DNA of 15,936 nucleotides from Thermoanaerobaculia bacterium (GTDB taxonomy: Bacteria; Acidobacteriota; Thermoanaerobaculia; UBA5066): contig JAGOBQ010000033.1 of NCBI GenBank assembly GCA_017999215.1, forward strand, positions 1 to 15,936. Direction: 5' to 3'. Below are positions 1 through 7,021 of the stretch, one piece after another. The notes below the pieces were generated by a model. It was not told the DNA's origin and searched no databases. It saw only the letters and a program-made list of their open reading frames with translations. The first letter of the stretch is position 1. The number at the start of each line of letters is the position of its first letter. The position numbers were made by a program, and so were the translations under genes.

Positions 1-1622
1 AGGCGGCACCGGGGGCCGACGGGCGGGGTCCCGGCGATCTGCGGCCGCGTGAGGGAGGAGCCGGCGAAGTCGTAGGGGCGGAGGACCTCCTGCAGCGCCT
101 CGGGCCCCTGTCGGTCCGCCCTCTCGACGAGGGAGAGGAGGTTCAGCGAGAGGTGCGAGAGGAGCCTCCACTGCAGGCCCCTTCGGAGCGGCGGGCGCAC
201 CGTCGGCGTCGGGCGGCGCAGGCACCGGATGCCCGAGAAGACGCCGGCGCCCTCCAGCTGGAAGTCGGCCTCCCCCCCTTCGAACGGGAGGCGCGAGGGG
301 AGGTCCCGGTTCGTGCAGAGGGTCTCGACGGTCAGCGTGTCCGCGTCGACCTCCGCCGGGTCGAACCCGAGGTCGACGAGCGAGAGGTAGGCGTCGGTCC
401 CGTCGTCGTCCTTTCGGGCCGACGGGCGGCGGCTCATGTACCAGAACGCGGGCGCCTGTCCCTTCTCGAACCCGTGCCGGTACGAGTAGAAGGGCTCGTA
501 GCTCGTGACCTTGTCGCCCCCCTTCGCGACGCTCGTGACCGCCTCGACGGAGTAGACCTCCATGACGTCCTGGCGCCGCACGTCGGGGATGACGCGGTAC
601 TCGGGCTGCAGCTGGGTCAGCCGGATCGGCTCGGCGACCTGGCGGAAGAGGTTCGCGACGGGGGTGCAGTTGAGGCGGAAGGTCTGCGCCGTGACGTTCC
701 GCTCGAGCGGGAAGTCGCGGTCGAAGTAGAGGAGGATCTCGAGGACGTCGTCGAAGTCCTCGCGGGCCGCCGCGGCGAGGGAGTTCACGTCGAAGAAGAA
801 GAACTTCTCCGGGAACGCGAAGTACTCGGCGAGGAGGCGGTACCCCAGGAACGACCGGTCCGTGTAGGGGAGGAGCCCCTCGTCCCGGCCGAAGCCGACC
901 CCCGCGACGGCCGACCGCGGGAGCCTCACGGGCGACGGCACGTCGCGCGGCCCGCCGGGCCGGAGCTCGACAGCGACGAGGTGGTTGTGGATCAGCTCGT
1001 GGAGCGCATAGACGAGCTTCCCCTCCCCCTGGAGGAAGAAGCGGAGCGCGTCGAGCGGCTTCTCCTCCGACTCGGAGACCTTCTCCCTCAGCTCCCGCAG
1101 GGGCGCTCCGCCGAACGTCTTCAGCTCGAGACGCAGGACCGTACGGACTCCCTCTTCCGGGCCCACCCCCGGGATCGGCAGCTCGAAGCGCGCCTGCCGC
1201 ATCTCGACGGGCCAGATGCGGACCGGGTAGGCCGTCCGGAACCGGCACGACGTCCCGGCGACCGAACGGGAGTAGAGCATCGAGTCGCGCGGGATCCTCT
1301 GCCCCGACTGGAGGTTGACCTGCGACGGGTCGAGGACGAACTGGACGATCGACATCGACGGGATCGGCGCGAGGAGGTGGGGGTAGAGGACGTTGAGGAG
1401 CGACTCGGTGATCTCGGGGAACTCGTCGTCGACCTTCAGGTGGACGCGCGACGCGAGGAAGGCGAACGCCTCGATGAGCCGCTCGACGTGCGGGTCGTCG
1501 CACGTGTCGGGCTCCAGCTGGAGGCGCCCCGCGATCTTCGGGTACTTCTCCGCGAACTCCGCCCCCATCTGGCGGAGGAACGAGAGCTCGCGTTCGTAGT
1601 ATCCGAGGAGCTCGTCGCGCAT
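1..1622 (-). CDS. tssF: TssF baseplate protein (ImpG/VasA family), C-terminus beyond window
   Basis: TssF is a T6SS baseplate wedge component that works with TssG, TssE and TssK. The reading frame starts at ATG 1620-1622 and was open in the parts translated (both ends and the centre), leaving about 540 visible residues; the family is usually around 600, so roughly the last 60-80 residues lie outside. The N-terminus reads YYERELSFLRQMGAEFAEKY (8-27), followed by a segment with DPHVERLIEAFAFLASRV (43-60) and NVLYPHLLAPIPSM (77-90), all typical of TssF. The central part contains VAEPIRLTQLQPEYRVIPDV, another hallmark, and the visible end includes LLSHLSLNLLSLVERA and RPYDFAGSS. The start codon overlaps the tssE stop by one base (TGATG), so the two are probably translationally coupled; GGGGGAG just upstream is the likely ribosome site. 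tssG would be expected next, to the left. Confidence 0.95.
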   Translation of the reverse strand, partial: MRDELLGYYERELSFLRQMGAEFAEKYPKIAGRLQLEPDTCDDPHVERLIEAFAFLASRVHLKVDDEFPEITESLLNVLYPHLLAPIPSMSIVQFVLDPSQVNLQSGQRIPRDSMLYSRSVAGTSCRFRTAYPVRIWPVEMRQARFELPIPGVGPEEGVRTVLRLELKTFGGAPLRELREKVSESEEKPLDALRFFLQGEGKLVYALHELIHNHLVAVELRPGGPRDVPSPVRLPRSAVAGVGFGRDEGLLPYTDRSFLGYRLLAEYFAFPEKFFFFDVNSLAAAAREDFDDVLEILLYFDRDFPLERNVTAQTFRLNCTPVANLFRQVAEPIRLTQLQPEYRVIPDVRRQDVMEVYSVEAVTSVAKGGDKVTSYEPFYSYRHGFEKGQAPAFWYMSRRPSARKDDDGTDAYLSLVDLGFDPAEVDADTLTVETLCTNRDLPSRLPFEGGEADFQLEGAGVFSGIRCLRRPTPTVRPPLRRGLQWRLLSHLSLNLLSLVERADRQGPEALQEVLRPYDFAGSSLTRPQIAGTPPVGPRCR

Positions 1623-2104
1623 CACTCCCCCTTCACGCGGAACTCCCCGCTCCCGATCTGGAGCAGGGTGTCGAACGAGACCGGCTCCGGCGCCGGGTCG
1701 ACCTTGAGCCGCCCGTCGATGCGGAACTTCAGAGAGAGGCCGGGGCCGGGCTCCGGATCGACGGTCACGACGACCCCCTCCAGGCGCGGCTCGAACGTCT
1801 CGAGGACCCTCTCGACCGCGCGGCGGAGCTTGGCCTTGTCGGCCGGGCTCCGCCCCGAGAGGGCCGTGATGTCGGGCAGGCCGTAGACGACGATCGAGGA
1901 CCAGACCTCCTTCAGCTCGGGCGGCACGGCCGCCGTCGCCCGCGTGTTGAGGAGCCACTCGAGGTCGCGCCGGACGGACTGCTTGAGGATGCGCAGGTTC
2001 TTCACGCGCGAGGCCGGGGCCTCGCGCGAGTACTCGGGCTCGTAGTCGATCAGCCGGTCGAGGACCGACGGGCGGACACGGATCTCGTTGTCGAACCGCG
2101 ACAT
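1622..2104 (-). CDS. tssE: TssE, gp25-like baseplate protein
   Basis: TssE is the T6SS homologue of phage T4 gp25, a baseplate subunit from which sheath polymerisation starts. The protein is 160 residues, the usual size. The gp25 signature is visible near the C-terminus: the EPRL motif in a segment reading VLETFEPRLEGVVVTV, which follows a helix (KAKLRRAVERV), and then a short beta-rich tail (LSLKFRIDGRLKV). The N-terminus has LDRLIDYEP, and the middle has NLRILKQSVRRDLEWLLNTR, matching the family's conserved helical region. The start ATG (2102-2104) follows GAGGAG at about 10 nt. It lies 73 nt after the tssC stop, and that gap holds a strong stem-loop. Its stop overlaps the tssF start by one base. 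Identification is secure. Confidence 0.93.
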   Translation of the reverse strand: MSRFDNEIRVRPSVLDRLIDYEPEYSREAPASRVKNLRILKQSVRRDLEWLLNTRATAAVPPELKEVWSSIVVYGLPDITALSGRSPADKAKLRRAVERVLETFEPRLEGVVVTVDPEPGPGLSLKFRIDGRLKVDPAPEPVSFDTLLQIGSGEFRVKGE

Positions 2105-2139
2105 CTCGGGCGGACTCCTCGGGCGGACGGGCGGCGGAT

Positions 2140-2170
2140 CGGCCGGACGGCGGAGGCCGCCGCCCGGCCG
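2140..2170 (-). terminator. Intra-operon stem-loop after tssC (no T-tract)
   Basis: Arms 2140-2153 and 2157-2170 form a 14-bp stem around a 3-nt loop. The only non-Watson-Crick position becomes a G-U wobble in the minus-strand RNA. It begins 7 nt after the tssC stop codon and ends 35 nt before tssE. There is no run of T after it on the coding strand, so it is not a canonical intrinsic terminator. A partial terminator, attenuator or 3'-end-stabilising hairpin that raises tssBC relative to tssE-F is an inference. Confidence 0.55.
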
Positions 2171-2177
2171 GGAGGGG

Positions 2178-3671
2178 CTACTTGCGCGCCGAGGCGGGCA
2201 GGTCGGCCACGAGGCGCAGCGAGACCTGCAGCTCGTCGAGCTGGAAGTGGGGCCGGAGGAACGCCACCGCGCGGTAGGCGCCCGGCTTCCCGGGGATCTC
2301 GGCGACCTCGATCTTCGCGTCGCGCAGCGGATACCGGGCCTTCGTGTCCGCGGACGCCGTGTCGTCCGGGGAGACGTAGTTCGAGATCCACTGGTTGAGG
2401 AACATCTCGCAGTCCTTCCGGGACATGAAGCTGCCGACCTTGTCGCGCATCATGGCCTTCAGGTAGTGCGCGAATCGGGAGACCGCGAAGATGTGCGGGA
2501 GCATCGTCGAGAGGCGGGCGTTCGCGTTCGCCGAGTCGAGGTCGTACTTCTTCGGCTTCTGCGCCGACTGCGCGCCGAAGAAGGCCGCGTAGTCGGTGTT
2601 CTTGCAGTGGACGAGCGGGATGAAGCCGAGGTCCGAGAGCTCCTTCTCGCGCCGGTCGGTGATCGCGATCTCCGTCGGGCACTTCAGGGCGACGTCGCCC
2701 TCGTCGGTCTGGAACGTGTGGACCGGAAGCCCCTGGACGAGGCCGCCCCCCTCCACGCCCCGGATCGCGACGCACCAGCCGTACATCGCGAACGCCTCCG
2801 TGAGGCGGGTCCCGAAGGAGTAGGCCGCGTTCCCCCAGAGGTACTTGTTGTGGTCCTTGCCGTCGACGTCCTCCTCGAAGTTGAACGTCTCGGTCGGGAC
2901 CGTCTCCTTGCCGTACGGGAGGCGCATCAGCGTGCGGGGCATCGTGAGGCCGACGTAACGGGAGTCCTCGGAGTCGCGGAACGAACGCCACTTCGCGTAT
3001 TCGGTCCGGTCGAAGATCTTCGCGAGGTCGCGGACCTCGGTCATCTCCTGGAAGCTCTCCCAGCCGAAGAGCTGGGGGGCCGAGGCCGCGATGAACGGGG
3101 CGTTCGCGGCGGCCGCGACCTGCGCCATCTTCTCCAGCAGGAGCATGTCCTGCGGGTGGTTCGAGAAGTAGAAGTCTCCGATGAGGGCGCCGAACGGCTG
3201 GCCGCCGAACGTGCCGTACTCCTCCTCGTAGACCTTCTTGAAGACGGCCGACTGGTCGAACTCCGCCGCCCTCTCGAGGTCCTTCAGGAGGTCCTTCTTC
3301 GAGACGTTCAGGACGCGGATCTTCAGCATCACCGAGGTCTCGCTCTCGTAGACGAGGTGATGCAGGCCGCGCCAGGAGCCTTCGAGCTTCTGGTACGGCT
3401 CGGAGTGCATGATCTCGTTCAGCTGCGCCGACAGGAGCCGGTCGATCTCGGCGATGCGCGCCTGGACCGACGACTCCAGGTTGCGCGAAAGGACCATCTG
3501 GCCCTGCATCGCCTGCTGCACGAACTCGGCGATCATGTCGCGCGCCTGCTGCGTCTGGCTCTCGTGCTGGACGAGGCGCCCTTCCTCGATGATCTTCGAG
3601 AGGAGGTCGACCTCGCCCTCCTTCTCGCGGACGATGGCGTCGGCCTTGCCGCGTTCGGTCGCGTTACCCAT
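2178..3671 (-). CDS. tssC: TssC, large contractile sheath subunit (ImpC/VipB)
   Basis: TssC is the large subunit of the cytoplasmic T6SS contractile sheath and pairs with TssB around the Hcp tube. The 497-residue length is typical. Hallmarks visible in order: HSEPYQKLEGSWRGLHHLV (89-107), FGALIGDFYFSN (160-171), GFIPLVHCKNTDYAAFFGAQ, VSRFAHYLKAMMRDKVGSFM, FLNQWISNYV, and a C-terminal block ending FLRPHFQLDELQVSLRLVA. The first 60 residues form an acidic and Gln-rich helical region (from about 10 to 60), the part that in some T6SS classes carries the ClpV-recognition helix. The ATG at 3669-3671 lies inside tssB, giving an 8-bp overlap, so sheath subunits are probably made in a coupled 1:1 ratio. 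A stem-loop follows the stop codon at 7 nt. Confidence 0.97.
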   Translation of the reverse strand: MGNATERGKADAIVREKEGEVDLLSKIIEEGRLVQHESQTQQARDMIAEFVQQAMQGQMVLSRNLESSVQARIAEIDRLLSAQLNEIMHSEPYQKLEGSWRGLHHLVYESETSVMLKIRVLNVSKKDLLKDLERAAEFDQSAVFKKVYEEEYGTFGGQPFGALIGDFYFSNHPQDMLLLEKMAQVAAAANAPFIAASAPQLFGWESFQEMTEVRDLAKIFDRTEYAKWRSFRDSEDSRYVGLTMPRTLMRLPYGKETVPTETFNFEEDVDGKDHNKYLWGNAAYSFGTRLTEAFAMYGWCVAIRGVEGGGLVQGLPVHTFQTDEGDVALKCPTEIAITDRREKELSDLGFIPLVHCKNTDYAAFFGAQSAQKPKKYDLDSANANARLSTMLPHIFAVSRFAHYLKAMMRDKVGSFMSRKDCEMFLNQWISNYVSPDDTASADTKARYPLRDAKIEVAEIPGKPGAYRAVAFLRPHFQLDELQVSLRLVADLPASARK

Positions 3672-4200
3672 TGTCGTCCCCCTTCTTCGGCCCCTCGGGC
3701 GAGAGGCCCAGCGAGCTCGCGAGCTGCTGCTGGCTCCCGGAGTTCTGGAGGACGTCGTTCAGCATCTTCTCGAGCTTCTCGTTTCCGTCCGCCTTCGACA
3801 GGAGGTCCGAAAGGCGCTGCCGCGCCTCGACGAGCTTCCGCAGCGGCTCCACCTGCTGGACGACCCTGTCCGGCTCGAAGTCCTCGAGGCTCTGGAACTT
3901 CAGGTCGACCGCCATCTTCGACCCGTCGCCGGCGAGCTTGTTCTCCACGGACGTGGCCACGCGCGGCGCCATGCCCGCGAGGACCTGGTCGAAGTTGTCG
4001 CGGTCGATCTCGGTGATCTTCCGGTCCTTCATGCGCGGGAGCGGCTGCTCGGGCTGGCCCGAGAAGTCGCCGAGCACGCCGACGACGAACGGGAGCTCCT
4101 TGAGCTCGATCGCGCCCCCGATCTCTACGTCGTACGTGATCTGGACCCGCGGCGGCCGGACCCGCTTGAGTTTCTGCTGGATGCTTTCCTTCTTCACCAT
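3664..4200 (-). CDS. tssB: TssB, small contractile sheath subunit (ImpB/VipA)
   Basis: TssB is the small sheath subunit, forming heterodimers with TssC. At 178 residues it matches the family. The conserved core ELPFVVGVLGDFSG (35-48) and the following ITEIDRDNFDQVLAGMAPR (62-80) are characteristic, as is LKFQSLEDFEPDRVV further on. The N-terminus is a basic helix (KKESIQQKLKRVRPPRVQI); the equivalent helix in the Pseudomonas homologue is where TagJ/HsiE binds, and a tagJ gene is present in this cluster. The C-terminal 20 residues are low-complexity and charged. The start ATG is preceded by GGGAGGA at about 7 nt, a strong ribosome site, 52 nt after the tssA stop. The stop overlaps the tssC start by 8 bp. 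Confidence 0.96.
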   Translation of the reverse strand: MVKKESIQQKLKRVRPPRVQITYDVEIGGAIELKELPFVVGVLGDFSGQPEQPLPRMKDRKITEIDRDNFDQVLAGMAPRVATSVENKLAGDGSKMAVDLKFQSLEDFEPDRVVQQVEPLRKLVEARQRLSDLLSKADGNEKLEKMLNDVLQNSGSQQQLASSLGLSPEGPKKGDDNG

Positions 4201-4252
4201 GAGCGTTCCTCCCTAGAAGTCCGTCGGCTTCTTCGTTCGCCTGCAGTCGCGT

Positions 4253-5374
4253 CTATTCGGTCCCGGGCCGGATCCCGAGAGTCTCCTTGATCCCGTCCAG
4301 GACGTTCGTGTCCTTGATCACATCCGCGAGCCACGTCTCGAGCGGCATCTGGCCCCAGGTGATCGCGCGCTGGACGAGGTAGGAGACGGGGCTGTGGGGC
4401 TCGGTCTGGCGGAAGAACTCGGCTACCTCGCCGAGCCGGGCGAGCGCCTCGCTCCGGCTTCGGAGCGGTCCCGCGGGGCCTGCGGCGCGGAACGGGCCTC
4501 CGGCCGCCGGAGCGTCTCCCGTCTCCCCGGCCTCCGCCGCCCCCGGCGCCGGCACGTCCGGCTCGAGCGCCTTCTTCTCCTTCAGGATCCCGTCGACGAC
4601 GCGCCGGACCTCCTCGAGCGCCACCTTCAGCTCGCCGAGGCCCGGCGTCTGGCGCCCGAACTTCTCGTCCCTGACGCGGTCGAGCGCCTGGAACTCGTCC
4701 CAGGCGACCGCCAGCGCCTTCGACGCCTCCTCGTAGAAGACCTTCGGCGTCGACGACTTCGCCTTGCGGAAGTCCTCGCCGCTCGTCTTGTTCTCCTCGG
4801 CCGCCTGCCGCTTCAGCTCCGAGAGGCGCGCCGCGGTGTCGCCGTCGAGAGGCCCGGCCACGGAGTCGGGGACGTCGAACGGGCGGGACTCGCTCCACTC
4901 GAGCCACGAGTAGTTCATCCCCGGCGCCCGCGTCAGCGGCGCCTTGCGCAGGGCGAGGGCGACCTGCCGGTCGAAGAACGAGAGGACGTTCGCCCGCCCT
5001 TCCATGTCGCCCTCGTCGATCTCCGGGTAGCAGGTCTCCCAGAAGTCGGCGTGAAGCCCCTTCATCAGCCGGATCCCGTCGCGCGCGCCCGCGAAGCCGT
5101 GCAGCATCGTGAGCCCTTCCGCGAGCCAGGCGGCGACCTGCAGGTCCTTCGTCTTCGTCTGGATCGCGTCCGTCGCGAGCGCGACGGCTTCGTCCCAGTC
5201 GGCGACCTTCAGCTCGCGCTTCCAGTCTCCCTGCTCGAGCTGGTCGTCGGCGCGCCGCGCCTCCCGGATCTCGTCGAAGAGACCGGAGTACTGGAGGCCC
5301 TCGCCCGACGGACGGTCGTCCGAGATCGGGGCGAGGAGCCGTTCGAAGTCGAGCAGAGGAGCCTCCGACGACAT
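4253..5374 (-). CDS. tssA: TssA, tail assembly cap protein (ImpA N-terminal domain)
   Basis: TssA coordinates T6SS tail tube and sheath assembly from the baseplate and membrane complex. The 373-residue protein carries an ImpA_N domain over roughly residues 8-140, with LLAPISDDRPSGEGLQYSGL near the start and then DLQVAAWLAEGLTMLHGFAG and DFWETCYPEIDEGDMEGRAN. The middle is helical and charged, followed by an Ala/Gly/Pro-rich linker. The C-terminus contains EFFRQTEPHSPVSYLVQRAI and WGQMPLETWLADVI, a short conserved C-terminal block seen in many ImpA-family proteins. Start at ATG 5372-5374 is favoured by GGGAGG seven bases upstream. It heads the tssA-B-C-E-F run and is read from a promoter candidate in the divergent spacer shared with tagJ. 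Which TssA subclass it belongs to cannot be decided by eye. Confidence 0.93.
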   Translation of the reverse strand: MSSEAPLLDFERLLAPISDDRPSGEGLQYSGLFDEIREARRADDQLEQGDWKRELKVADWDEAVALATDAIQTKTKDLQVAAWLAEGLTMLHGFAGARDGIRLMKGLHADFWETCYPEIDEGDMEGRANVLSFFDRQVALALRKAPLTRAPGMNYSWLEWSESRPFDVPDSVAGPLDGDTAARLSELKRQAAEENKTSGEDFRKAKSSTPKVFYEEASKALAVAWDEFQALDRVRDEKFGRQTPGLGELKVALEEVRRVVDGILKEKKALEPDVPAPGAAEAGETGDAPAAGGPFRAAGPAGPLRSRSEALARLGEVAEFFRQTEPHSPVSYLVQRAITWGQMPLETWLADVIKDTNVLDGIKETLGIRPGTE

Positions 5375-5404
5375 CTAGATGCCTCCCAAGGATTGCGAGT
5401 TGGT

Positions 5405-5415
5405 GTTACTGTAAC
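5405..5415. repeat. Short palindrome over the tssA -10 box
   Basis: GTTACTGTAAC is a perfect 5-bp inverted repeat around one central base. It sits in the most A/T-rich patch of the otherwise GC-rich spacer between tssA and tagJ and covers the proposed -10 element of tssA. The position fits a repressor operator, but the palindrome is short and could be chance. Confidence 0.35.
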
Positions 5416-5436
5416 CGACTCAGCAGCCCCTGTCAT
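5408..5436 (-). promoter_or_regulatory. Candidate sigma70-like promoter of tssA operon
   Basis: On the minus strand ATGACA (-35, plus 5431-5436; 5 of 6 consensus) and TACAGT (-10, plus 5408-5413; 4 of 6) are separated by exactly 17 bp. Transcription would start near 5401, leaving a leader of about 27 nt that contains the tssA ribosome site GGGAGG. It lies in the 128-bp divergent spacer 5375-5502. No equally good element was found for tagJ on the plus strand. Assigned by consensus only. Confidence 0.5.
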
Positions 5437-5490
5437 CTCGTCAGCCCCGCTCCCCCGGGACGGTCTTCGCGCCGGCCGGAGGCGGGGTCC

Positions 5491-5496
5491 AGGAGG
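5491..5496 (+). promoter_or_regulatory. Shine-Dalgarno site that fixes the tagJ start
   Basis: AGGAGG lies 6 nt before ATG 5503 but only 3 nt before the in-frame GTG at 5500. The spacing supports ATG 5503 as the true start. Confidence 0.7.
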
Positions 5497-5502
5497 TTCG
5501 TG

Positions 5503-6312
5503 ATGCCGACTCCCAAGGAGCTCCTCGACTCGGGGAACCTGAAGGCCGCGATCGAGGCCCTGACCCAGGAGGTCCGGGAAGCGCCCGCCGACCCGCAAAA
5601 GAGGACGTTCCTCTTCGAGCTCCTCGCCTTCGCCGGGGAGTGGGACCGGGCCGAGAAACAGATCGTCGCGGCCGCGGGCGTGGACGCCCCGTCCCAGATG
5701 GCCGCCGGCGTCTACCGGGGCCTCCTCCAGGCCGAGCGCGACCGCGCCCGGGTCTTCGCCGGGAAAGCCCGCCCGCACTTCCTTCGGCCGGTCCCGCCCG
5801 GCGTCGAGAAGACTCTCGCCGCCCTCGGACGAATCTCCGAGGGGGACCTCGCCGGAGCCCGCAAGCTCCTCGACGAGGCCGAGGAGGAGCGCCCCGCCCT
5901 CGCGGGCCGGCGCGGGGAGAGCCCGTTCGAGGACCTCCGCGACTTCGACGACCGGATCGGCGGCGTCGTCGAGATGGTCTTCCAGGGCAAGTACACCTGG
6001 TTCCCGCTCGAGTACGCCCGGAGCCTCGAGCCGAACGCGCCGAAGAAGCTCCGCGACCTCATCTGGCCGGGGGCGCGGATCACGGCCGACGACGGCACGA
6101 GCGCCGACGTCTTCCTCTTCGCCCTCTACCCCGGCTCCAGCGAGCACGAGGACGACCTCGTGAAGCTGGGGCGGATGACCGACTGGAAGAACCTTTCCGA
6201 GGACCTCCAGGCGGGTCTCGGCCTCCGCTCGATCCTCGTCGACGGCGAGGACGTGAGCCTGTTCGAGCTCGGACCGATCGAGCTCGAGGAGCGCGAGCCG
6301 CTCCCGAGCTGA
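5503..6312 (+). CDS. tagJ: TagJ, ImpE-family T6SS sheath accessory protein
   Basis: TagJ (ImpE/HsiE) is an accessory protein that, in the Pseudomonas H1 system, binds the N-terminal helix of the sheath protein TssB and is linked to a particular class of TssB/TssC/ClpV. The protein has 269 residues from ATG 5503, the normal length. Its first half is helical with a TPR-like repeat (LLDSGNLKAAIEALTQEV, then LLAFAGEWDRAEKQIV). The second half is the ImpE-type domain, with FQGKYTWFPLEYARSL and KKLRDLIWPGARI, then DVFLFALYPGSS. It is the only plus-strand gene: divergent from tssA across 128 bp and convergent with hcp across 109 bp. It may therefore be expressed separately from the rest of the cluster. 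A stem-loop begins 11 nt after its stop. Family call is confident; its function here is inferred. Confidence 0.9.
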   Translation: MPTPKELLDSGNLKAAIEALTQEVREAPADPQKRTFLFELLAFAGEWDRAEKQIVAAAGVDAPSQMAAGVYRGLLQAERDRARVFAGKARPHFLRPVPPGVEKTLAALGRISEGDLAGARKLLDEAEEERPALAGRRGESPFEDLRDFDDRIGGVVEMVFQGKYTWFPLEYARSLEPNAPKKLRDLIWPGARITADDGTSADVFLFALYPGSSEHEDDLVKLGRMTDWKNLSEDLQAGLGLRSILVDGEDVSLFELGPIELEEREPLPS

Positions 6313-6323
6313 CGGCGCGGACC

Positions 6324-6349
6324 GCTCCGGCGCCCGAGCGTGCCGGAGC
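6324..6349 (+). terminator. Weak stem-loop after tagJ
   Basis: GCTCCGGC (6324-6331) and GCCGGAGC (6342-6349) form a perfect 8-bp stem with a 10-nt loop, 11 nt after the tagJ stop. It is followed by C-rich and A-rich sequence rather than T, so it is at most a partial terminator for tagJ. Confidence 0.35.
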
Positions 6350-6359
6350 CCCCGAAAAG

Positions 6360-6387
6360 AACCGGCCTCCCGCGAGGGAGGCCGGTT
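6360..6387 (-). terminator. Intrinsic terminator of hcp (possibly bidirectional)
   Basis: A perfect 12-bp stem (6360-6371 with 6376-6387) closes a 4-nt loop. On the minus strand it starts 34 nt after the hcp stop and is followed by C-TTTT, a short T-tract. On the plus strand the same hairpin has a GCGA (GNRA-type) loop and could also stop tagJ transcription, though no T-tract follows there. Confidence 0.75.
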
Positions 6388-6421
6388 CCGTCTCGGAGCG
6401 GGTCTCGGGAGAAGGAAGGGA

Positions 6422-6913
6422 TCAGCCCCCCTTGTTCGCCTTGAGGTCCCAGTGCGTCTTGATGGGACCGCCGAGCGTGCCGTCCGCCTTCTGCTCCTTG
6501 TACTCGAACTCGATCTTGGCGAAGTTCAGGGAGATCGAGTCGATCGGGACGACGTCGCCGTCGCCGCTGCCTCCCGTCTGGTAAGACGAGACGAGGATGT
6601 CGGTGAACGTCAGCTTCAGGTATTCCTGCTGCTGCTTGCCGGCCTTCCGGGCGGTCATCACGGCCGACTTGATGTGCTCACCGCTCGCGCAGTGGAGAAC
6701 CAGCTTCGGGGTCGCCTTGTTCATCCGCATCGTGAACGTGAAGTCCTGCATCTGCACTTTGCCGGCGCCGCCACCGCCGCCGTACTGCATCGTGCCGGAC
6801 TGCTGGGCGCCCCACGACCACGACAGGACGTCGATCTCTCCCTTGTGTTTGTCGTCGGCGCTCTCGCCTTCGGCGCCCTCGATCTTCAGAAAATAGTCAA
6901 CGGCTCCACCCAT
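6422..6913 (-). CDS. hcp: Hcp (TssD), T6SS inner tube protein
   Basis: Hcp forms hexameric rings that stack into the secreted inner tube. The 163-residue protein shows the family pattern: an N-terminal strand with YFLKIEGAEGES and HKGEIDVLSWSWG (23-35), a central DFTFTMRMNKATPKLVLHC (57-75), and LKLTFTDILVSSYQTGGSGD (99-118) leading to the last beta strands. A Gly-rich stretch (45-51) sits where an extended loop varies between Hcp proteins. No C-terminal effector extension is present. The start ATG has AAGGAGG about 9 nt upstream. Flanked by a 108-nt spacer upstream and its own terminator, hcp looks like a separately and strongly expressed unit, which fits an abundant secreted component. Confidence 0.96.
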   Translation of the reverse strand: MGGAVDYFLKIEGAEGESADDKHKGEIDVLSWSWGAQQSGTMQYGGGGGAGKVQMQDFTFTMRMNKATPKLVLHCASGEHIKSAVMTARKAGKQQQEYLKLTFTDILVSSYQTGGSGDGDVVPIDSISLNFAKIEFEYKEQKADGTLGGPIKTHWDLKANKGG

Positions 6914-6922
6914 GGTTTGCTT

Positions 6923-6929
6923 CCTCCTT
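6923..6929 (-). promoter_or_regulatory. Strong ribosome binding site of hcp
   Basis: AAGGAGG on the minus strand, 9 nt before the hcp ATG, is among the best Shine-Dalgarno matches in the window and agrees with high hcp translation. Confidence 0.75.
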
Positions 6930-6946
6930 TCGGCAGCTTCCGGGCT

Positions 6947-6977
6947 ATAAGATGGGTGTCGTCCCGACGGAATTCAA
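6947..6977 (-). promoter_or_regulatory. Possible promoter of hcp in the tagF-hcp spacer
   Basis: On the minus strand TTGAAT (plus 6972-6977) resembles a -35 box and TCTTAT (plus 6947-6952) a poor -10, with a long 19-bp spacing. The patch is the only A/T-rich stretch in the 108-bp spacer 6914-7021. Its -10 sits 33 nt from the hcp ATG, the same distance as the tssA -10 from its ATG. A weak call. Confidence 0.28.
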
Positions 6978-7021
6978 GGTCCGCGCGACGACCCGATACA
7001 TCGGTGTGACCTCCCGCACCT

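Noticed and set aside
153..1886. Long plus-strand open frame opposite tssF and tssE
   Set aside because: Low-complexity Arg/Glu/Val-rich translation with no motif; the opposite strand carries clear TssF and TssE signatures.
2088..4016. Long plus-strand open frame opposite tssC and tssB
   Set aside because: Antisense shadow in high-GC DNA; the minus strand carries the real, motif-rich genes.
5372..5381. Ten-base perfect palindrome CATCTAGATG at the tssA start codon
   Set aside because: Short, contains the start codon, and is readily explained by chance; no second copy noticed.
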